Source: Chitinophaga pinensis
GTDB taxonomy: Bacteria; Bacteroidota; Bacteroidia; Chitinophagales; Chitinophagaceae
NCBI GenBank assembly: GCA_945866165.1
Contig: CAMBGO010000010.1
Location: 1 to 21,707, forward strand
Reading direction: 5' to 3'
DNA: 21,707 nucleotides
Positions 1-8,566 of the stretch are shown here, piece by piece. The number at the start of each line of letters is the position of its first letter. The first letter of the stretch is position 1. The position numbers were made by a program, and so were the translations under genes. Below the pieces are notes generated by a model. It saw nothing but the letters and a program-made list of their open reading frames with translations, searched no databases and had not been told where the DNA came from.

Positions 1-2
1 AC

Positions 3-119
3 TCATATAATAATTTTGAGACAATTTACGAATTAAGGGCGAGAGAAGCTAGCCCCTGGAAACTTATTCAGATGGCTTTTATTCAAAAGGCATATTTTTT
101 CAATGATTCCTTAAAATAA
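3..119 (+). CDS. C-terminal end of an unidentified protein (5' end outside window)
   Basis: The frame beginning at base 3 is open from the window edge and ends in TAA at 117-119, giving 38 residues that end ...YFFNDSLK. The composition (aromatic and charged residues, no low-complexity run) reads like a true protein terminus. A perfect 9-bp hairpin starts at the stop codon, which fits the end of a transcript. I do not recognise the family from so short a tail. The start codon and function lie outside the window. Confidence 0.55.
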   Translation, partial: SYNNFETIYELRAREASPWKLIQMAFIQKAYFFNDSLK

Positions 120-147
120 AATTGCCCCCAAGAAATGAGGGCAATTT
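119..147 (+). terminator. Hairpin after the leading partial gene
   Basis: The perfect 9-bp arms AAATTGCCC (119-127) and GGGCAATTT (139-147) enclose an 11-nt loop and overlap the last base of the stop codon at 117-119. The 3' arm ends in TTT, but a longer U-run is missing, so this is a modest intrinsic terminator. Confidence 0.55.
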
Positions 148-295
148 GGTGCTTCAAGTGTTAGCAACATTAATCAGTAAAATGCTTTAAATATTTTGCC
201 TAAAAACGTTTCATAATATTGCAAAATGGACAATGTTGTTCAAACACGATAAAGCCATTTATTAAGGGGCTTTACAAATACAAATGTCTTGCATT

Positions 296-345
296 GTTAT
301 TAGCTAAATATTATTCAGAGGTTATTAGCTAAATATTATTCAGAG
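296..345. repeat. Perfect 25-bp tandem duplication
   Basis: The 25-nt unit at 296-320, beginning GTTATTAGCT and ending TTATTCAGAG, is repeated without any mismatch or spacer at 321-345. There are only two copies, so this is not a CRISPR array. Exact identity of the copies suggests a recent slippage duplication. It lies about 160 bp upstream of the sensor gene start. Confidence 0.95.
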
Positions 346-446
346 CAAAAATCAAGATACGAAATAGGTGAAATATAAATTTTATATACTACGTATTACA
401 TTGACTACATATTATTTACATATTAAGATATTTCATCATGACATAT

Positions 447-480
447 TTTGTAATTAGAAAAACATTTTTTACTAAATTTA
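447..480 (+). promoter_or_regulatory. Candidate promoter of the membrane sensor gene
   Basis: TTTG at 447-450 and TAAATTTA at 473-480 are 22 nt apart. They resemble the Bacteroidota -33 (TTTG) and -7 (TAnnTTTG) elements, with A instead of G at the last -7 position. A start just downstream would leave a leader of roughly 20 nt before the ATG at 505. Such AT-rich matches can arise by chance. Confidence 0.35.
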
Positions 481-504
481 AATTGATTTAGCATAGTAAA
501 AACG

Positions 505-1908
505 ATGAAAATAAGGCTTCTATTTAGTTTCCTATTGATTGGGTTCTTGGTAAGGGGACAAGAAATTTGTATTGACAACAATCCTCTATTAGATCATTTA
601 TACAAAGACACAAACAGCATAAGTGCAATAGACAATTTTGACATCGATGCCAATCCTAAATTTCTACCAATTAATGATAAACGTGTTGCGGGATACAGGC
701 AAAGACTTATCAAATCAAAAAAGTATTTATACATTCAAATAGATGCAACAGGCAGGGTATACCACGCAACTGGGATATCAAATGAAAAAATTTGTTTTAC
801 TAGACTTGATTCCACCTACTATATTGGATACAATGGAGATCAAATTGTTTTTGAACAAAACGATACACTGTTTGCACTGGGAGGTCAGGGATTTTGGAGA
901 ATAAATGGTCAACTTAGGTATTACAATACCGTTCATAATGAATGGAACATCTTAAAAATAAACAAGGAATTGCCTACTCTCAATGAGATTTACCACATGA
1001 AAGAGGATAATACAAAAATATATTATTTACAAACACCCTATATAGATCCAGCTACAGGTGAAACTCATTCTAAATACATCGTTACATTGATGGATGTATT
1101 AAACAGAAAAAATACTGAACTAGGGGAGCTCAACCCACTACTCACAAAAATAATTCCATATCCTAATTTTGAAAAACGTGTATTTAATTCGCCCAAACTT
1201 AATGGCACTTTCGTAACGCTTAACGAAAACAATATCTTTCTATTTGATTTTGAAAACAATGTTGTTTTCAGACTCATTAATAATAACATAAAAGATATTT
1301 TCTATGGAAAATCCGATGGGACATCTCCCTTACAATTATTTGAATCAGGAGATAGCATCTATTACTGTAGATCAAGAGATACAACCCTTAAGCTATACTC
1401 TTTCCCTATTTCTAGGAATGATTTTGCTAAAATGGAGTACCCTTTATTTATTCCATATAATGGAATAGAAAAAAAATTAATCGTGTTGTTTTCAATATTA
1501 TTCAGCCTCGTGGCGCTGATATTAGTAATACTATATATTAGAAAAAAACGTTCAACAACAAATCAGTTCGAAGAAAATATTGAAGAAAGTAATTCGTCTG
1601 AAATTGAATTCAATCCAATTGAATTTGAACTCTTAAAAAAGATGGTAAACACTCAAAATGGATCAAAGTCATTTTCTGTTGAGGATGTTAACACAACACT
1701 TGGGCTGGGTAAAAAAACCATTGAAATACAAAAGAAAGTAAGAACTGAAACCATCAATAGGATTAACCACAAATACAAAATAATATTCAACCTGAAAAAT
1801 GATCTTATTGAACGAGTAAGGTTAGAAGAGGATAGGAGATTTTACATGTACACAATAAATACAGAAAACAAGCAAATATTATTAAGTGCTTATAAAGAAA
1901 TAAAATAA
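505..1908 (+). CDS. Membrane-anchored sensor with extracytoplasmic domain and cytoplasmic DNA-binding-like tail
   Basis: The 467-residue protein has a signal peptide (about 1-19, ending VRGQ). A beta-rich extracytoplasmic region (about 20-320) follows, with a Kelch-like stretch (GGQGFW...Y...W, about 126-148) that hints at a beta-propeller. One transmembrane helix spans about 324-345 and is followed by the stop-transfer residues RKKR. The cytoplasmic tail (about 365-467) is charged and helical, with a helix-turn-helix-like core (SVEDVNTTLGLGKKTIEIQKK, 391-411) and a possible wing near 440-460. Layout and topology suggest a one-component regulator that senses outside and acts on DNA. The DNA-binding assignment is inference from helix pattern, not a catalogued motif. 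It is convergent with comB, with only 5 bp between the two stop codons. Its ligand and target genes are unknown. Confidence 0.7.
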   Translation: MKIRLLFSFLLIGFLVRGQEICIDNNPLLDHLYKDTNSISAIDNFDIDANPKFLPINDKRVAGYRQRLIKSKKYLYIQIDATGRVYHATGISNEKICFTRLDSTYYIGYNGDQIVFEQNDTLFALGGQGFWRINGQLRYYNTVHNEWNILKINKELPTLNEIYHMKEDNTKIYYLQTPYIDPATGETHSKYIVTLMDVLNRKNTELGELNPLLTKIIPYPNFEKRVFNSPKLNGTFVTLNENNIFLFDFENNVVFRLINNNIKDIFYGKSDGTSPLQLFESGDSIYYCRSRDTTLKLYSFPISRNDFAKMEYPLFIPYNGIEKKLIVLFSILFSLVALILVILYIRKKRSTTNQFEENIEESNSSEIEFNPIEFELLKKMVNTQNGSKSFSVEDVNTTLGLGKKTIEIQKKVRTETINRINHKYKIIFNLKNDLIERVRLEEDRRFYMYTINTENKQILLSAYKEIK

Positions 1909-1913
1909 TTTTT

Positions 1914-2648
1914 TTAAGACCTTAGCACCAATCGATCTCCATTAAAAATAGGTAACACATTCGCAAGATCTTCGGATAGACAATACCTGATATCTTTTTC
2001 AAGTTCGTACTTCATCAACCTATGATAATGTGTTGCATTTCTTTTTTGCATGAATTCAAAACGGTCATTACCAGCTTCATGATACAGGCTTTCAGCTAAC
2101 TTTGAAGAATCACACTCTATGTTGAAGTGTTCTTTAACCCTTGAAACCACGGCGCCAGCAAAAAGTGTATCTTCTAGATTGATTCTATCCTTCCAAGCAG
2201 AACAACCCAATACAACATCTTTGCCTGACTTAATCAGGTAATCACAAACAGCACTTAGGTTCGGAAATGAGCCTGTGATAATTTCGTCTGCGCCCTGATC
2301 CAATGCCATGTGCAATAGCTTGGTTCCATTTGTAGTGGTTAAGACAAGTACCTTTCCTTCAATAAAATCGCGCGGATATTCAAAAGGGGAGTTGCCATAA
2401 CTCAATCCTTCAGCAACTTTTCCATCACGCTCTCCTGCAGTGATTCCACCAAGCGCTTTACCCAATTCAACACACCTGGGAACTGTTGCAACGGGAATGA
2501 CAGAAGCTGCTCCATTGTATAAAGCGGTGGTAATAGTTGATGTTGCACGCAATACATCAATGATCACAACAATACTATTGCTGATATCATAAATATTGAT
2601 CAATGCGGGAGAAAGACATGTAAAAAGTTTATTCTTTGTTGCTTCCAT
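1914..2648 (-). CDS. comB: 2-phosphosulfolactate phosphatase (ComB family)
   Basis: ComB hydrolyses 2-phosphosulfolactate to sulfolactate and phosphate in the cytoplasm; in methanogens this is a step of coenzyme M synthesis. The 244-residue protein matches the family in length and shows its characteristic blocks: DVLRATSTI (31-39), AGERDG (71-76), GNSP (85-88), TTTNGT (104-109) and LEDTLFAGA (158-166). It begins 7 bp after the gcvT stop codon on the same strand, so the two are almost certainly co-transcribed. Bacteroidota do not make coenzyme M, so the role here is uncertain; sulfolactate or sulfonate metabolism is one possibility, and another phosphorylated substrate cannot be excluded. No signal peptide is seen. 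Confidence 0.88.
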   Translation of the reverse strand: MEATKNKLFTCLSPALINIYDISNSIVVIIDVLRATSTITTALYNGAASVIPVATVPRCVELGKALGGITAGERDGKVAEGLSYGNSPFEYPRDFIEGKVLVLTTTNGTKLLHMALDQGADEIITGSFPNLSAVCDYLIKSGKDVVLGCSAWKDRINLEDTLFAGAVVSRVKEHFNIECDSSKLAESLYHEAGNDRFEFMQKRNATHYHRLMKYELEKDIRYCLSEDLANVLPIFNGDRLVLRS

Positions 2649-2655
2649 TATTAAA

Positions 2656-3744
2656 TTATTTTACAAATGGAAGTTGTACAACAATTGCTTTTAACTGCTT
2701 GTCGCGTATATCAACATATATTTCTGATCCAATAGTTGAAAAATCATTTAATACATACCCCATTCCAATTCCTTTATTTAAAGTGGGAGACTGCGTTCCG
2801 GAGGTGACAGCCCCAATCATATTGCCTTCATGGTCGCGTATCTTGTAATGATGACGAGGTATGCCCCGGTCAATCATTTCGAAACCAACTAGTTTTTTTT
2901 CAACTCCGTTTTCCTTTTGTTTTTTAAGAAACGATGAAGCTGTAAACTCTTTACTAAACTTGGTAATCCATCCCAAGCCGGCTTCTAATGGAGTTGTAAA
3001 ATCGTCTATGTCATTGCCATATAAACAATATCCTTTTTCCAAGCGTAAGGTATCGCGGGCGCCCAATCCTACAGGTTTGATTCCTAGATCAGCACCAGCT
3101 TCAAAAATAGCATTCCATATTTTGACGGCATTGTCGCCTTCATGTTGAAAATAAATTTCAACGCCACCAGCACCCGTATAACCAGTGGCACTTACTATTA
3201 CATTATCAACCCCTGCAAACTTGCCTTTTACAAAAGTGTAATACTTTAAATTCAGGATATCCATTTCAGTAAGTGGCTGCAAAATTTTGTTTGCATTGGG
3301 ACCTTGTATGGCAAGCAAACAGGTCTTTTCTGAAATATTATGCATCTCAACATTCCCTTCATTGAATTGCATAATCCATTCCCAATCCTTTTCAATATTG
3401 GATGCATTTACAACGAGCATATAAGCCTTATTAACCTCTATGCAATAAACAAGCATATCGTCAACAATGCCGCCATTTTGATTTATTAAAGCACTGTATT
3501 GGGCTTGACCATTAACCAGCTTAGATGCATCGTTACAGCCAACTTTTTGTATAAGCGCCAATGCATGCTCACCCTTCAAAATAAATTCTCCCATGTGGCT
3601 TACATCAAAGACGCCTACATTATTTCTTACTGCAGCATGTTCATCATTAATACCTGTATAAGAAATGGGCATATTGTACCCTGCAAATTCAGCCATCTTG
3701 GCTCCAAGCTGCTGATGTAGATGTGTAAAGGGAGTTGATTTCAT
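2656..3744 (-). CDS. gcvT: Aminomethyltransferase, glycine cleavage system T protein
   Basis: GcvT transfers the aminomethyl carbon from lipoylated H protein to tetrahydrofolate, releasing ammonia and forming 5,10-methylene-THF. At 362 residues the protein has the usual family length. Visible signatures are GVFDVSHMGE (44-53), GGIVDD (91-96) carrying the conserved acidic pair of the folate site, GYTGAGGVEI (188-197), and LGARDTLRLEKGYCLYGNDI (227-246), with the C-terminal barrel domain after that. The usual GYTGEDG appears here as GYTGAGG, a mild variation. The ATG at 3744 lies 13 nt from a perfect -7 box, which supports this start. It is first in an operon with comB; the other glycine cleavage genes (gcvH, gcvP) are not in the window. 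Confidence 0.95.
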   Translation of the reverse strand: MKSTPFTHLHQQLGAKMAEFAGYNMPISYTGINDEHAAVRNNVGVFDVSHMGEFILKGEHALALIQKVGCNDASKLVNGQAQYSALINQNGGIVDDMLVYCIEVNKAYMLVVNASNIEKDWEWIMQFNEGNVEMHNISEKTCLLAIQGPNANKILQPLTEMDILNLKYYTFVKGKFAGVDNVIVSATGYTGAGGVEIYFQHEGDNAVKIWNAIFEAGADLGIKPVGLGARDTLRLEKGYCLYGNDIDDFTTPLEAGLGWITKFSKEFTASSFLKKQKENGVEKKLVGFEMIDRGIPRHHYKIRDHEGNMIGAVTSGTQSPTLNKGIGMGYVLNDFSTIGSEIYVDIRDKQLKAIVVQLPFVK

Positions 3745-3749
3745 GGCTG

Positions 3750-3780
3750 CAAAGATAACTAAAAGGTGCTAAGGGGCAAA
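3750..3780 (-). promoter_or_regulatory. Bacteroidota-type promoter of gcvT-comB
   Basis: Read on the minus strand, TTTG (3780-3777) is followed after exactly 19 nt by TATCTTTG (3757-3750). This matches the phylum's -33 TTTG / -7 TAnnTTTG consensus in sequence and spacing. The -7 box ends 5 nt before the gcvT ATG, so transcription would start almost at the start codon, giving an mRNA with a very short or absent leader. Confidence 0.75.
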
Positions 3781-3963
3781 GGCAGTAGTGATTGAAAAAG
3801 AATACTAATAATATTGGAATGAATGCTCCTCGAACTAGTGAAACCTACTAAAACAAGTCTTCAATTTTAGTACCAATAATGTTTAATAAAGCAATTTGAT
3901 TAAACATTAAATGAATTAGATGCAATCAAAAATTAAAGGCTCCCTTATACTATTCAAAACAGG

Positions 3964-3988
3964 AACGGCCGCGCAATGCGCGGCCGTT
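3964..3988 (-). terminator. GC-rich terminator hairpin of the susCD block
   Basis: A perfect 11-bp stem, AACGGCCGCGC (3964-3974) against GCGCGGCCGTT (3978-3988), has a 3-nt loop in otherwise AT-rich DNA, 27 nt past the susD stop codon. On the minus strand the stem is followed by TCCTGTTTTG, a weak U-rich tail. It probably ends the susC-susD transcript. The rest of the gap 3781-4015 shows nothing I can name. Confidence 0.75.
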
Positions 3989-4015
3989 TCTTATTATACT
4001 AAAATACTTTAGTTA

Positions 4016-5404
4016 CTAGTAGCCTTCGTTCTGAACCAAGCTCTTGTTAACGTCCATTTCACGTTGTGGAATTGGAAGAATCAACTTAGGTGAATTCCAG
4101 TTATTTGCACCAACTGGTTTTTGAAGTCTCTTTGCTTCATGCAAATTATGTCCTTCAAAAGCCAATTCAAGATATCTCTCTTTGGTTATAGCATCCAAGG
4201 TGAGAGAACTAAGTGCTGGCAACCCAACACGTGTACGAATACTATTTATATCGCTTAGTGGTGCAGCGCCTACAGCAGTATTGTTTCTGAAGTTTGCTTC
4301 TGCTCTTGTAAGATACATTTCGGCAAGACGAATAATCGGAACATTACCATATCTATCAAGGTGTTTGCGGGTGTAATTGTTTCCACCACTCAAAGCAAAG
4401 TATGTTTTACGTATGTCACCAGTTTCATACAATGCAATGTGAGCAGCCTTGATTTTGCAATCACTTCTTCCTGCTGTACCAGCAATACCAACATTTCTTC
4501 CGAAATAAGTATTCAAAGAATTGGTTCCATCCTGAGCAGTTACGGTCATAGCAAAAATATATTCTGCAGGATTCGCACCACCATTGTTGATGAAAGTAAA
4601 CCAAAGCTTGGTAAAATCAGTATTCAGTGTTTTACCACTTCCTGCAATTACCCTATTTGCTGCATCACCAGCAGCGGCGTAATTCTTTAACATCAAATGC
4701 ACTCTTGAAAGTTGTGCTGCAGCAGCCCACTTGGTTGCATAGATTGTATTTGATGAAGGCAACAATGATTCAGCCTTTGTGAGATCTGCGACAACCTGAT
4801 CGTAAACTGCTTTTACTGATGCCCTAGGGATATAGTCAGCATTGGTTACTGATTCAGTTTTGGTTAATACAAGAGGAACTCCTGGGTTTGAAGAAGCATC
4901 GCCATCGCCAATTGTTTTAGCATATAGCCTTACCAATTCAAAATACATAGAAGCCCTGATAAACAATGCTTGTCCCTCAACAGAGCTTTTCTTTGCAGGT
5001 GAAGATGTTACCTTATCAAGTGCAGACAATACATTGTTACAACGGTTGATGGTATTGTATGCTCCAATCCAAGTGCCAGCAGCAAAAGAATTATTCGATA
5101 CCATCAAGGTTTGATAAGCATCGGTAAGGCCTGCAAATGTTCCGGTGAAGTTGATGTTGGCATTATTACCTACAAGGTCATTCAACACCATGATGTCACC
5201 ACCATATGTTGCTGCTGCTTGCGCTCCATCATAGGCTCCAATTAGTGTTACGTTTACATCGCTTTCGCTTGCCAATGCATTATCTTCAGTAATACTCTGG
5301 TATGGCAAAATATCAAGTCTCTTTTCACATGCTGTAACCAAAAGGGTTATTAGTGCAGCAGACAGGATATAATTAAGTTTTCGTATCTGTATGTTTAGTT
5401 TCAT
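4016..5404 (-). CDS. SusD/RagB-family surface lipoprotein
   Basis: SusD-type lipoproteins sit on the outer face of the outer membrane and form the lid of the SusC transporter, capturing oligosaccharide or peptide ligands. The 462-residue protein has a lipoprotein signal with lipobox LVTAC (Cys26 acylated), followed by the typical mature start CEKRLDILPYQSITEDNALAS. Further family signs are the early TPR-like helices (GAYDGAQAA, WIGAYNTINRCNNVL), ALFIRASMYFELVRLYA near residue 150, and the conserved C-terminal stretch IIRLAEMYLTRAEANFR through ITKERYLELAFEGHNLHEAKRL. It is somewhat short for a family often above 500 residues, suggesting a reduced ligand-binding insert. It follows susC by 20 bp and is its obligate partner. 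Substrate cannot be read from the sequence. Confidence 0.93.
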   Translation of the reverse strand: MKLNIQIRKLNYILSAALITLLVTACEKRLDILPYQSITEDNALASESDVNVTLIGAYDGAQAAATYGGDIMVLNDLVGNNANINFTGTFAGLTDAYQTLMVSNNSFAAGTWIGAYNTINRCNNVLSALDKVTSSPAKKSSVEGQALFIRASMYFELVRLYAKTIGDGDASSNPGVPLVLTKTESVTNADYIPRASVKAVYDQVVADLTKAESLLPSSNTIYATKWAAAAQLSRVHLMLKNYAAAGDAANRVIAGSGKTLNTDFTKLWFTFINNGGANPAEYIFAMTVTAQDGTNSLNTYFGRNVGIAGTAGRSDCKIKAAHIALYETGDIRKTYFALSGGNNYTRKHLDRYGNVPIIRLAEMYLTRAEANFRNNTAVGAAPLSDINSIRTRVGLPALSSLTLDAITKERYLELAFEGHNLHEAKRLQKPVGANNWNSPKLILPIPQREMDVNKSLVQNEGY

Positions 5405-5424
5405 AATGTAATTTTTATTGTGGG

Positions 5425-8400
5425 TTAAAAACTAATATTAATTCCTGCAAGAAGTGTTCTTGGCTGTGGTGGTGTATAAAAGTCGTTACCCTTTGCAATA
5501 TTTGAGTCAAATGAATCTGCATTCACCTCTGGATCCCAATATGGATATTTTGTGAACGTCAACAAGTTTTGACCAGAAACATAAAATCTAAGCTTCTCGA
5601 TTTTATACTTGCGAAGCAACCTTCCATCAAAATTATATCCAAACGTTACACTTCTCAAACGGATATAAGATCCATCTACAATATAACGGCTACTCGCTTG
5701 TGATCCGTTGGTAGAGTACAACCTCACCTGAGGGATATTTGTGATATCACCAGCCTTTCTCCAACGTCCAAGCTGATCGGCTGTATTGTTATCTTCATAC
5801 AACATACTTGCTGAAGAATACCTTCCCATACCGTAAATATTATTTTGATTTCCTCTTACTCCGTTGAAGAATACAGAAAGATCAAACCCTTTATATGAGA
5901 AGTTATTTGTGAAACCAAAGATCATGTCTGGGTTTGGATCTCCAACAACAATACGCTGTGCTTCACTATACTTTTTTGTTGTAGTCCTATCCAATTTGCC
6001 ATCAGCACCTTTTGTGTTTTTATAAAACAATGCATCTCCATTGTTTGGATCAACACCAGCAAATTCAGGGGTAAAGAATACACCCACATTATAACCTTCC
6101 TCAACACGGTTCATGTTACTCACACCACCTTCAATGATTTGTTTTTGAATATCAGTAACCTTGCCTTTATTAAACGCAATATTGAAACTAGTAGACCACT
6201 TAAATGCACCTACTAGGTTCTGGGTGTTCAATACAAATTCGAAACCGCTGTTTTCCAATTTACCTACGTTCCTAACAATGTTTGTGAAACCAGTAGTCGC
6301 TGGAACATTCACTGTAAGCAATAATCCAGATGTCTTTTTTTCGTAGTAGTCAATCTCACCCGTTATGCGGTTGTTGAATATACCGAAATCAATACCAAAG
6401 TCTGCTTGCTTTGTAGTCTCCCACCTTAAACTATCATTACGCAACTGCGAAGGCCTCTGACCTGCATTTCCTGCATAACCAGCATCACCTGAGAATAAAC
6501 CAAGTTGAGGGAAGTTTCCAATCTCAGCATTACCAACAATACCATAACTTGCTCTGAGCTTAAGGAAACTCAACGCATTGATATTGCTTAAGAATTTCTC
6601 ATTGGTCATGATCCATCCTGCTGATATCGCAGGGAAAAATCCTTGACGAGATTCCTTACCAAATCTTGAAGACGCATCGATACGTCCACTAGCAGCTAAA
6701 ATATACTTATCATTAAAGCTATAATTAGCCCTTAGGAAATAAGATAAAAACCTGAAATCAGTCTGTGAAGAACTACCACCAGATTTGGTTGCAGCACTCG
6801 CAATCTTTTGATAAGAATTTGACGGGAAATCAGTTCCTGCAGTTGAATTGTATTTCGCTTGCGACTGCTGATACTGCATACCCAATGTAGTTGAGAGATT
6901 GTGTTTCTCTTTCACCAAGTTATAAGTGAAATATGAGTTGGTATTGTAGTTTGTAATGAAAGTACCTGAATTGTTACCTGCACCACGAACAGCAGAGGTT
7001 TGGTTTCTTACAGTCTCAGACCTAAAGTAACCTTCTTCATTCTGGCTCAAGTAATCCATTCCAAATTCTGTTTGGAAAGTAAGTCCTTTCACCAACTTCG
7101 CCTTCAAATATGTATTACCGAATGTCCTAAACACATCCTGTGTAAACTTACCGTAATCGACTGTTAGTATTGGATTATAATATAAAGGAATATTTACATC
7201 TCCCGGAGGTGTACCTGCTGGTAACCCAGTTTCAGGATCGATGAATGGCGTCATTGGATTTAGAGCCACTGCCTGCAAAGGATTTGAGAAAGCATTATCA
7301 TCTGGAAGGCGTCTGTTAGCCGTCCTTGATAAGCTCATGGAAACGCCAAGATCAAGCCAATCGTTTGCCTTTTGATCCAAGTTAAGTCTTCCCGTAGTTC
7401 TTTGAAGGGTATTACCAATGATGGTTCCAGTTTGATCTAAGTGTTGGAAAGAACTGAAAAACTTCGTTCTTTCAGTTCCACCACGTATTTGAAGATCCGC
7501 TTGTTTGTAAGGACCTTTTGTAAATACAGCATCCTGCCAATCATATGATTTAGTAGGATCTTTCGACCACTGACCATAACTGTAGTAATCCATTACATCA
7601 TTCTTCACATAAGAAGTATAGCTAAATGGATCATCATATGGTGTACCATCTTGGTCATCAGAATATTTAGCAGCCTCTAAAATCAATTCTGCATACTGCT
7701 CTGAATTCAACATTGGTAAACGCTTAGTTGCCTCAGCATAACCACTTTGAACGTTCAACGTAACATTTGTTTTACCTGCCTTACCTCTTTTGGTTGTAAT
7801 CAACACAACACCATTTGCAGCTCTTGAACCATAGATAGCACCTGCAGATGCATCTTTCAACACCTCAATCGACTCAATATCATTTTGGTTAAGGTCGGTA
7901 AGTGGATTCATATCACCGCCATAGGTGCTTTGATCTTGGGAAGTGATAGGCACTCCATCCAATACATATAATGGTTGGCTATTAGCACTAATTGATGAGT
8001 TACCACGAACCCTTACTGTAACCGCCTGTCCAAGTTTACCTGACTGGCTATTTACAAATACCCCTGCAGCCTTACCCTGAAGGGCAGCATCAACACTGGG
8101 CGTTGGCATAAACTCGATGTCTTTTCCTTTAACCCTGGCGATGTTTCCAGTTAGTTCCCTTTTGATCTGAGAACCACCAAAACCAGTTACAACCACCTCA
8201 GAAAGTGATTTTGTATCGGTTTTCATAGAAACCTGCAGGTTGCCACCTTTTGTTGTAGCTTGGGCAGATTCGTATCCTACCGCACTGAATAACAATGTTT
8301 TACCAGAAGCATTGGGAATGCTGAAGCCTCCTGAAGCATCGGTATTTACACCGGTCTTCTCCCCTTTAACTAAAACAGTAACTCCAACGATAGGAGCGCC

Positions 8401-8502
8401 GTTTTCATCAGTAACCTTCCCGGTTACTGTTGTGTTTTGTGCAAAGGCTACTGCCATGAAAAGCAGAAAAGCCACAATCGCACTGAGCAGTTTTTTGATC
8501 AT
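5425..8502 (-). CDS. SusC/RagA-family TonB-dependent outer-membrane transporter
   Basis: This 1025-residue protein imports ligands captured by SusD, powered by TonB-ExbBD. Domains in order are a signal peptide (1-21, ending AFA), a carboxypeptidase-regulatory-like beta-sandwich (about 24-94, TVTGKVTDENGAPIVGVTV), a TonB-box region (SLSEVVVTGFG, 99-109), a plug domain (about 112-240, with VRVRGNSS, PLYVLDGVPI and EVLKDASAGAIYGSRAANGV), and a 22-strand-type barrel to the terminal aromatic residue of LLAGINISF. There is no N-terminal STN domain, so control by a FecR-type anti-sigma factor is not expected. Length and architecture are normal. It lies between the S9 peptidase gene (64-bp gap upstream) and susD (20-bp gap downstream). 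Confidence 0.95.
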   Translation of the reverse strand: MIKKLLSAIVAFLLFMAVAFAQNTTVTGKVTDENGAPIVGVTVLVKGEKTGVNTDASGGFSIPNASGKTLLFSAVGYESAQATTKGGNLQVSMKTDTKSLSEVVVTGFGGSQIKRELTGNIARVKGKDIEFMPTPSVDAALQGKAAGVFVNSQSGKLGQAVTVRVRGNSSISANSQPLYVLDGVPITSQDQSTYGGDMNPLTDLNQNDIESIEVLKDASAGAIYGSRAANGVVLITTKRGKAGKTNVTLNVQSGYAEATKRLPMLNSEQYAELILEAAKYSDDQDGTPYDDPFSYTSYVKNDVMDYYSYGQWSKDPTKSYDWQDAVFTKGPYKQADLQIRGGTERTKFFSSFQHLDQTGTIIGNTLQRTTGRLNLDQKANDWLDLGVSMSLSRTANRRLPDDNAFSNPLQAVALNPMTPFIDPETGLPAGTPPGDVNIPLYYNPILTVDYGKFTQDVFRTFGNTYLKAKLVKGLTFQTEFGMDYLSQNEEGYFRSETVRNQTSAVRGAGNNSGTFITNYNTNSYFTYNLVKEKHNLSTTLGMQYQQSQAKYNSTAGTDFPSNSYQKIASAATKSGGSSSQTDFRFLSYFLRANYSFNDKYILAASGRIDASSRFGKESRQGFFPAISAGWIMTNEKFLSNINALSFLKLRASYGIVGNAEIGNFPQLGLFSGDAGYAGNAGQRPSQLRNDSLRWETTKQADFGIDFGIFNNRITGEIDYYEKKTSGLLLTVNVPATTGFTNIVRNVGKLENSGFEFVLNTQNLVGAFKWSTSFNIAFNKGKVTDIQKQIIEGGVSNMNRVEEGYNVGVFFTPEFAGVDPNNGDALFYKNTKGADGKLDRTTTKKYSEAQRIVVGDPNPDMIFGFTNNFSYKGFDLSVFFNGVRGNQNNIYGMGRYSSASMLYEDNNTADQLGRWRKAGDITNIPQVRLYSTNGSQASSRYIVDGSYIRLRSVTFGYNFDGRLLRKYKIEKLRFYVSGQNLLTFTKYPYWDPEVNADSFDSNIAKGNDFYTPPQPRTLLAGINISF

Positions 8503-8518
8503 ATATTGTTGGTTTTAG

Positions 8519-8564
8519 TTTAACAATTAACCTAATTAAACGCTAAATTAAACAAATTGTTAAA
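8519..8564. promoter_or_regulatory. Inverted repeat between the S9 peptidase gene and susC
   Basis: Perfect 10-bp arms TTTAACAATT (8519-8528) and AATTGTTAAA (8555-8564) are separated by 26 nt. They fill the gap between the S9 stop codon (ends at 8567) and the susC ATG (8502). This could be an operator for susC or a weak AT-rich terminator for the peptidase transcript. No U-run follows, so I favour an operator, without proof. Confidence 0.45.
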
Positions 8565-8566
8565 TT

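Larger units (their letters stand above)
148..504. other. Gene-free AT-rich stretch
   Basis: No convincing coding frame occurs here on either strand. The stretch holds the 25-bp tandem duplication at 296-345 and, near its right end, a candidate promoter for the downstream sensor gene. No other structure was recognised. Confidence 0.6.

Noticed and set aside
296..345. CRISPR-like repeat
   Set aside because: The two copies are directly adjacent with no spacer, only two units exist and no cas gene is nearby.
3964..3988. Small non-coding RNA at the GC-rich hairpin
   Set aside because: The hairpin is 27 nt past the susD stop on its strand and is best explained as that operon's terminator; no promoter for a separate RNA was found.
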